Positions 62,010 through 64,000 of a DNA stretch of 64,000 nt are shown piece by piece. Numbering within the stretch: position 1 is the first letter of the stretch; every line of letters begins with the position of its first letter. The stretch covers positions 186,001 to 250,000 of the forward strand of contig NZ_BLJF01000003.1 in the NCBI RefSeq assembly GCF_009932335.1, written 5' to 3'. The notes beneath the pieces are model-generated. The model made no database searches and was not told where the DNA came from. It worked only from the letters and a program-made list of their open reading frames with translations. A program made the translations under genes and the position numbers. This DNA is from Pseudomonas asiatica (lineage in GTDB: Bacteria > Pseudomonadota > Gammaproteobacteria > Pseudomonadales > Pseudomonadaceae).

Positions 62010-64000
62010 TCACACTTGGCCATATTGCTGGCCATGACGCAGCCAGCGATCGAGCAGCGGGCTGACGTGCTCCGGCCAGCGTGCGATCAGGGCCTGGGCG
62101 GCGTCGCGCACGGCCGGCAGCAGGTCGGCGTCACGCATCAGGTCGGCGACCTTGAACTGCAACAGGCCTGTCTGGCGGGTGCCGAGCATCTCGCCCGGGC
62201 CACGCAGCTCCAGGTCCTTTTCGGCGATGATGAAGCCGTCGTTGGTTTCCCGCATGATCCCTAGCCGCTCGCGGCCGATCTGCGACAGTGGCGGGTGGTA
62301 CAGCAGCACGCAATGGCTGACGGCGCTGCCCCGGCCAACCCGGCCACGCAACTGGTGCAACTGTGCCAGGCCCAGGCGCTCTGGGTTCTCGATGATCATC
62401 AGGCTGGCGTTGGGCACATCCACGCCCACCTCGATGACCGTGGTGGCGACCAGCAACTGCAGGTTGCCGGCCTTGAACTCAGCCATGATCTCAGCTTTTT
62501 CCGCCGGCTTCATGCGCCCGTGGATCAGCCCCACCCGCAGCTCGCCCAAGGCGCTGCCCAGCTCCTCGTAGGTGCTTTCGGCGGCCTGGCAGGTAAGCTC
62601 TTCGGATTCTTCGATCAGTGTGCACACCCAGTAGGCCTGGCGCCCTTCGGCGCAGGCGGCGCGCACCCGCTCGACCACTTCGAAGCGGCGGCTATCGGCC
62701 ACCAGCACGGTGTTCACCGGGGTGCGTCCGGGTGGCAGTTCGTCGAGCACCGAGGTGTCCAGGTCGGCGTAGGCGCTCATGGCCAAGGTGCGCGGAATGG
62801 GTGTGGCGGTCATGATCAGCTGGTGCGGGCACAATTCCCCGGCCACGCCCTTCTTGCGCAGGGCCAGGCGTTGCTGCACGCCAAAACGGTGCTGTTCATC
62901 GATGATCGCCAGGGCCAGGTGCTTGAACTTCACCTCTTCCTGGAACAGCGCATGGGTGCCGACCACCATTGGCGCGCCATTGGCGATCTGCTCCAGGGCG
63001 GCTGCCCGGGCTTTGCCCTTTAGCTTGCCGGCCAGCCACGCGACTTCGATGCCCAGCGGTTCGAGCCAGCGCTTGAAGGTGATGTAGTGCTGTTCGGCGA
63101 GGATCTCGGTGGGTGCCATCAGGGCCACCTGGTAGCCGGCTTCCAAGGCCTGCAGCGCGGCCAGGGCGGCGACCACGGTCTTGCCGGCACCCACATCGCC
63201 CTGCACCAGGCGCATCATCGGCTCTTGCTGGCTGAGGTCGTAAGCAATTTCGTTGGCCACCCGCTGCTGTGCGCCGGTCGGCTGGAAACCCAAGTTGGCC
63301 AGGTACTGTGCCTGCAGGCGCTGGGCTTTGGGCAGCACTGGCGCGCGCAGGCTGCGCAGGCTTTCACGCAGGCGTTGCTGCGACAACTGGTGGGTCAGCA
63401 GCTCTTCGAAGGCCAGGCGGTGCTGGGCCCAGTGCTGGCCTTCGGCAAGCTCGTCGAGGTCGGCATCGGCCGGCGGGTTGTGCAGGTAGCGGATGGCATC
63501 GTCCAGCGGCGCCAGTTGGTAGTCCCGGGCCAGTTCGTCGGGCAGCCAGTCCGGCAGACTGCGCGGGCCCAGCAGGCCCAGGCTCTGCTGACACAGCAGC
63601 CGCAGGCGTTGCTGGGTAAGGCCTTCGGTGGACGGATAGATCGGCGTCAGGGTCTGCTCGACCGGTGGCGGCGGTTCGTCGCCGTTCAGCGCCCGGTATT
63701 CCGGGTGGTAGATTTCCAGGCCCGAAGCGCCGGGGCGTGCTTCGCCGTAGCAGCGCAGGTGGGTGCCACGCTTGAGGCCTTCCTTCTGCGCGTTGCTGAA
63801 GTGGTAGAAGCGCAGGCTCAGCACACCGCTGCCGTCACCCAGGCGCACCACCAGGCTGCGGCGCTTGCCCATGGTCACGTCGGCGCCGCTGACCACGCCC
63901 TCGATCACCGCGTCCTGGCCAGGGCGCAGTTGACCGATCGGCACCACGCGGGTGCGGTCCTGGTAGCGCAGGGGCAGGTGGAACAGCACGTCCTGCAGGT
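62010..64000 (-). CDS. recG: ATP-dependent DNA helicase RecG (5' end beyond window)
   Basis: Remodels stalled replication forks and Holliday junctions. At least 663 residues are present; the N-terminal about 30 lie outside (a full protein is near 692 aa). Wedge/OB domain LVVRLGDGSGVLSLRFYHFSNAQ, helicase motifs QGDVGAGKTVVAALAALQA, MAPTEILAEQHY, DEQHRFGVQQR, TATPIPRT, VATTVIEVGVDVPNA and QLRGRVGRG, and the C-terminal ERLGIMRETNDGFIIAEKDLELRGPGE. The frame stays open to the right edge. Confidence 0.96.
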   Translation of the reverse strand, partial: LQDVLFHLPLRYQDRTRVVPIGQLRPGQDAVIEGVVSGADVTMGKRRSLVVRLGDGSGVLSLRFYHFSNAQKEGLKRGTHLRCYGEARPGASGLEIYHPEYRALNGDEPPPPVEQTLTPIYPSTEGLTQQRLRLLCQQSLGLLGPRSLPDWLPDELARDYQLAPLDDAIRYLHNPPADADLDELAEGQHWAQHRLAFEELLTHQLSQQRLRESLRSLRAPVLPKAQRLQAQYLANLGFQPTGAQQRVANEIAYDLSQQEPMMRLVQGDVGAGKTVVAALAALQALEAGYQVALMAPTEILAEQHYITFKRWLEPLGIEVAWLAGKLKGKARAAALEQIANGAPMVVGTHALFQEEVKFKHLALAIIDEQHRFGVQQRLALRKKGVAGELCPHQLIMTATPIPRTLAMSAYADLDTSVLDELPPGRTPVNTVLVADSRRFEVVERVRAACAEGRQAYWVCTLIEESEELTCQAAESTYEELGSALGELRVGLIHGRMKPAEKAEIMAEFKAGNLQLLVATTVIEVGVDVPNASLMIIENPERLGLAQLHQLRGRVGRGSAVSHCVLLYHPPLSQIGRERLGIMRETNDGFIIAEKDLELRGPGEMLGTRQTGLLQFKVADLMRDADLLPAVRDAAQALIARWPEHVSPLLDRWLRHGQQYGQV

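Overview
The window reads as chromosome of a fluorescent pseudomonad of the Pseudomonas putida group. Gene content and order (lpd-cfaB-clsA-folE2, zwf-3/rpiR, pycR-pycA-pycB, purEK, pstSCAB-phoU, phoBR, ubiCA, rubredoxin and its reductase, HU, recG) match what I recall of the P. putida core region not far from the chromosome origin. GC is high throughout. At least 13 P. putida-type REP loci sit between genes. No rRNA, tRNA, CRISPR array or intact insertion sequence was seen.

Layout. 1-2010 is accessory DNA: the tail of an unidentified gene, an ArsN1/phosphinothricin-type acetyltransferase, and a SIR2-like DUF4917 protein. It ends in a cluster of repeated gacagtttt sites that looks like one terminus of a Tn7/Tn552-like element inserted just behind lpd. 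2.0-7.1 kb holds lpd, the cyclopropane fatty acid synthase gene, a cardiolipin synthase and a DUF3617 secreted protein. 7.0-11.0 kb is a zinc-starvation cluster: folE2 diverges across a Zur-like box from a COG0523 GTPase, a DUF1826 gene and a second COG0523 GTPase. 11-19 kb holds pdxY, an acyl-CoA thioesterase, a CPA2 antiporter, a SMI1/KNR4 protein, a Tim44-domain protein and uvrD with a LexA box. 19.1-26.7 kb is central carbon metabolism: zwf with a divergent RpiR/HexR-like regulator, and pyruvate carboxylase subunits A and B next to the LysR regulator pycR. 26.8-37 kb is mostly amine and amino-acid handling: two GNATs plus PaiB facing a MocR/PdxR-like regulator, a polyamine-binding protein with acetylpolyamine amidohydrolase and an AraC regulator, aspA with a LysR regulator, and a secreted metzincin-like protein. 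37-43 kb holds purEK, small membrane and secreted proteins, a hexose-6-phosphate mutarotase, a YciA thioesterase and an MHS-family transporter. 43-56 kb is the phosphate regulon: pstS, pstC, pstA, pstB and phoU, then other genes, then phoB-phoR, with Pho boxes before pstS, pstC and phoB. 56-64 kb holds ubiC-ubiA, rubredoxin and its reductase, HU, an SCP2-like protein, a YbaK-HDOD fusion and recG, which runs off the window.

The strongest unexplained signal is a dense set of perfect DnaA boxes (TTATCCACA on either strand). Eight lie within about 1.9 kb inside the zinc cluster genes (8973-10841), and a second group lies inside the MocR-type regulator (28951-30116), where part of the interdomain linker is made of box-encoded Leu-Ser-Thr repeats. 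The boxes fall in different reading frames and both orientations, which argues for selection on the DNA. A DnaA-titrating (datA-like) or DnaA-regulatory locus is the hypothesis to test. The accessory left end, with its transposon-end-like repeats and SIR2-like protein, is the second point of interest.
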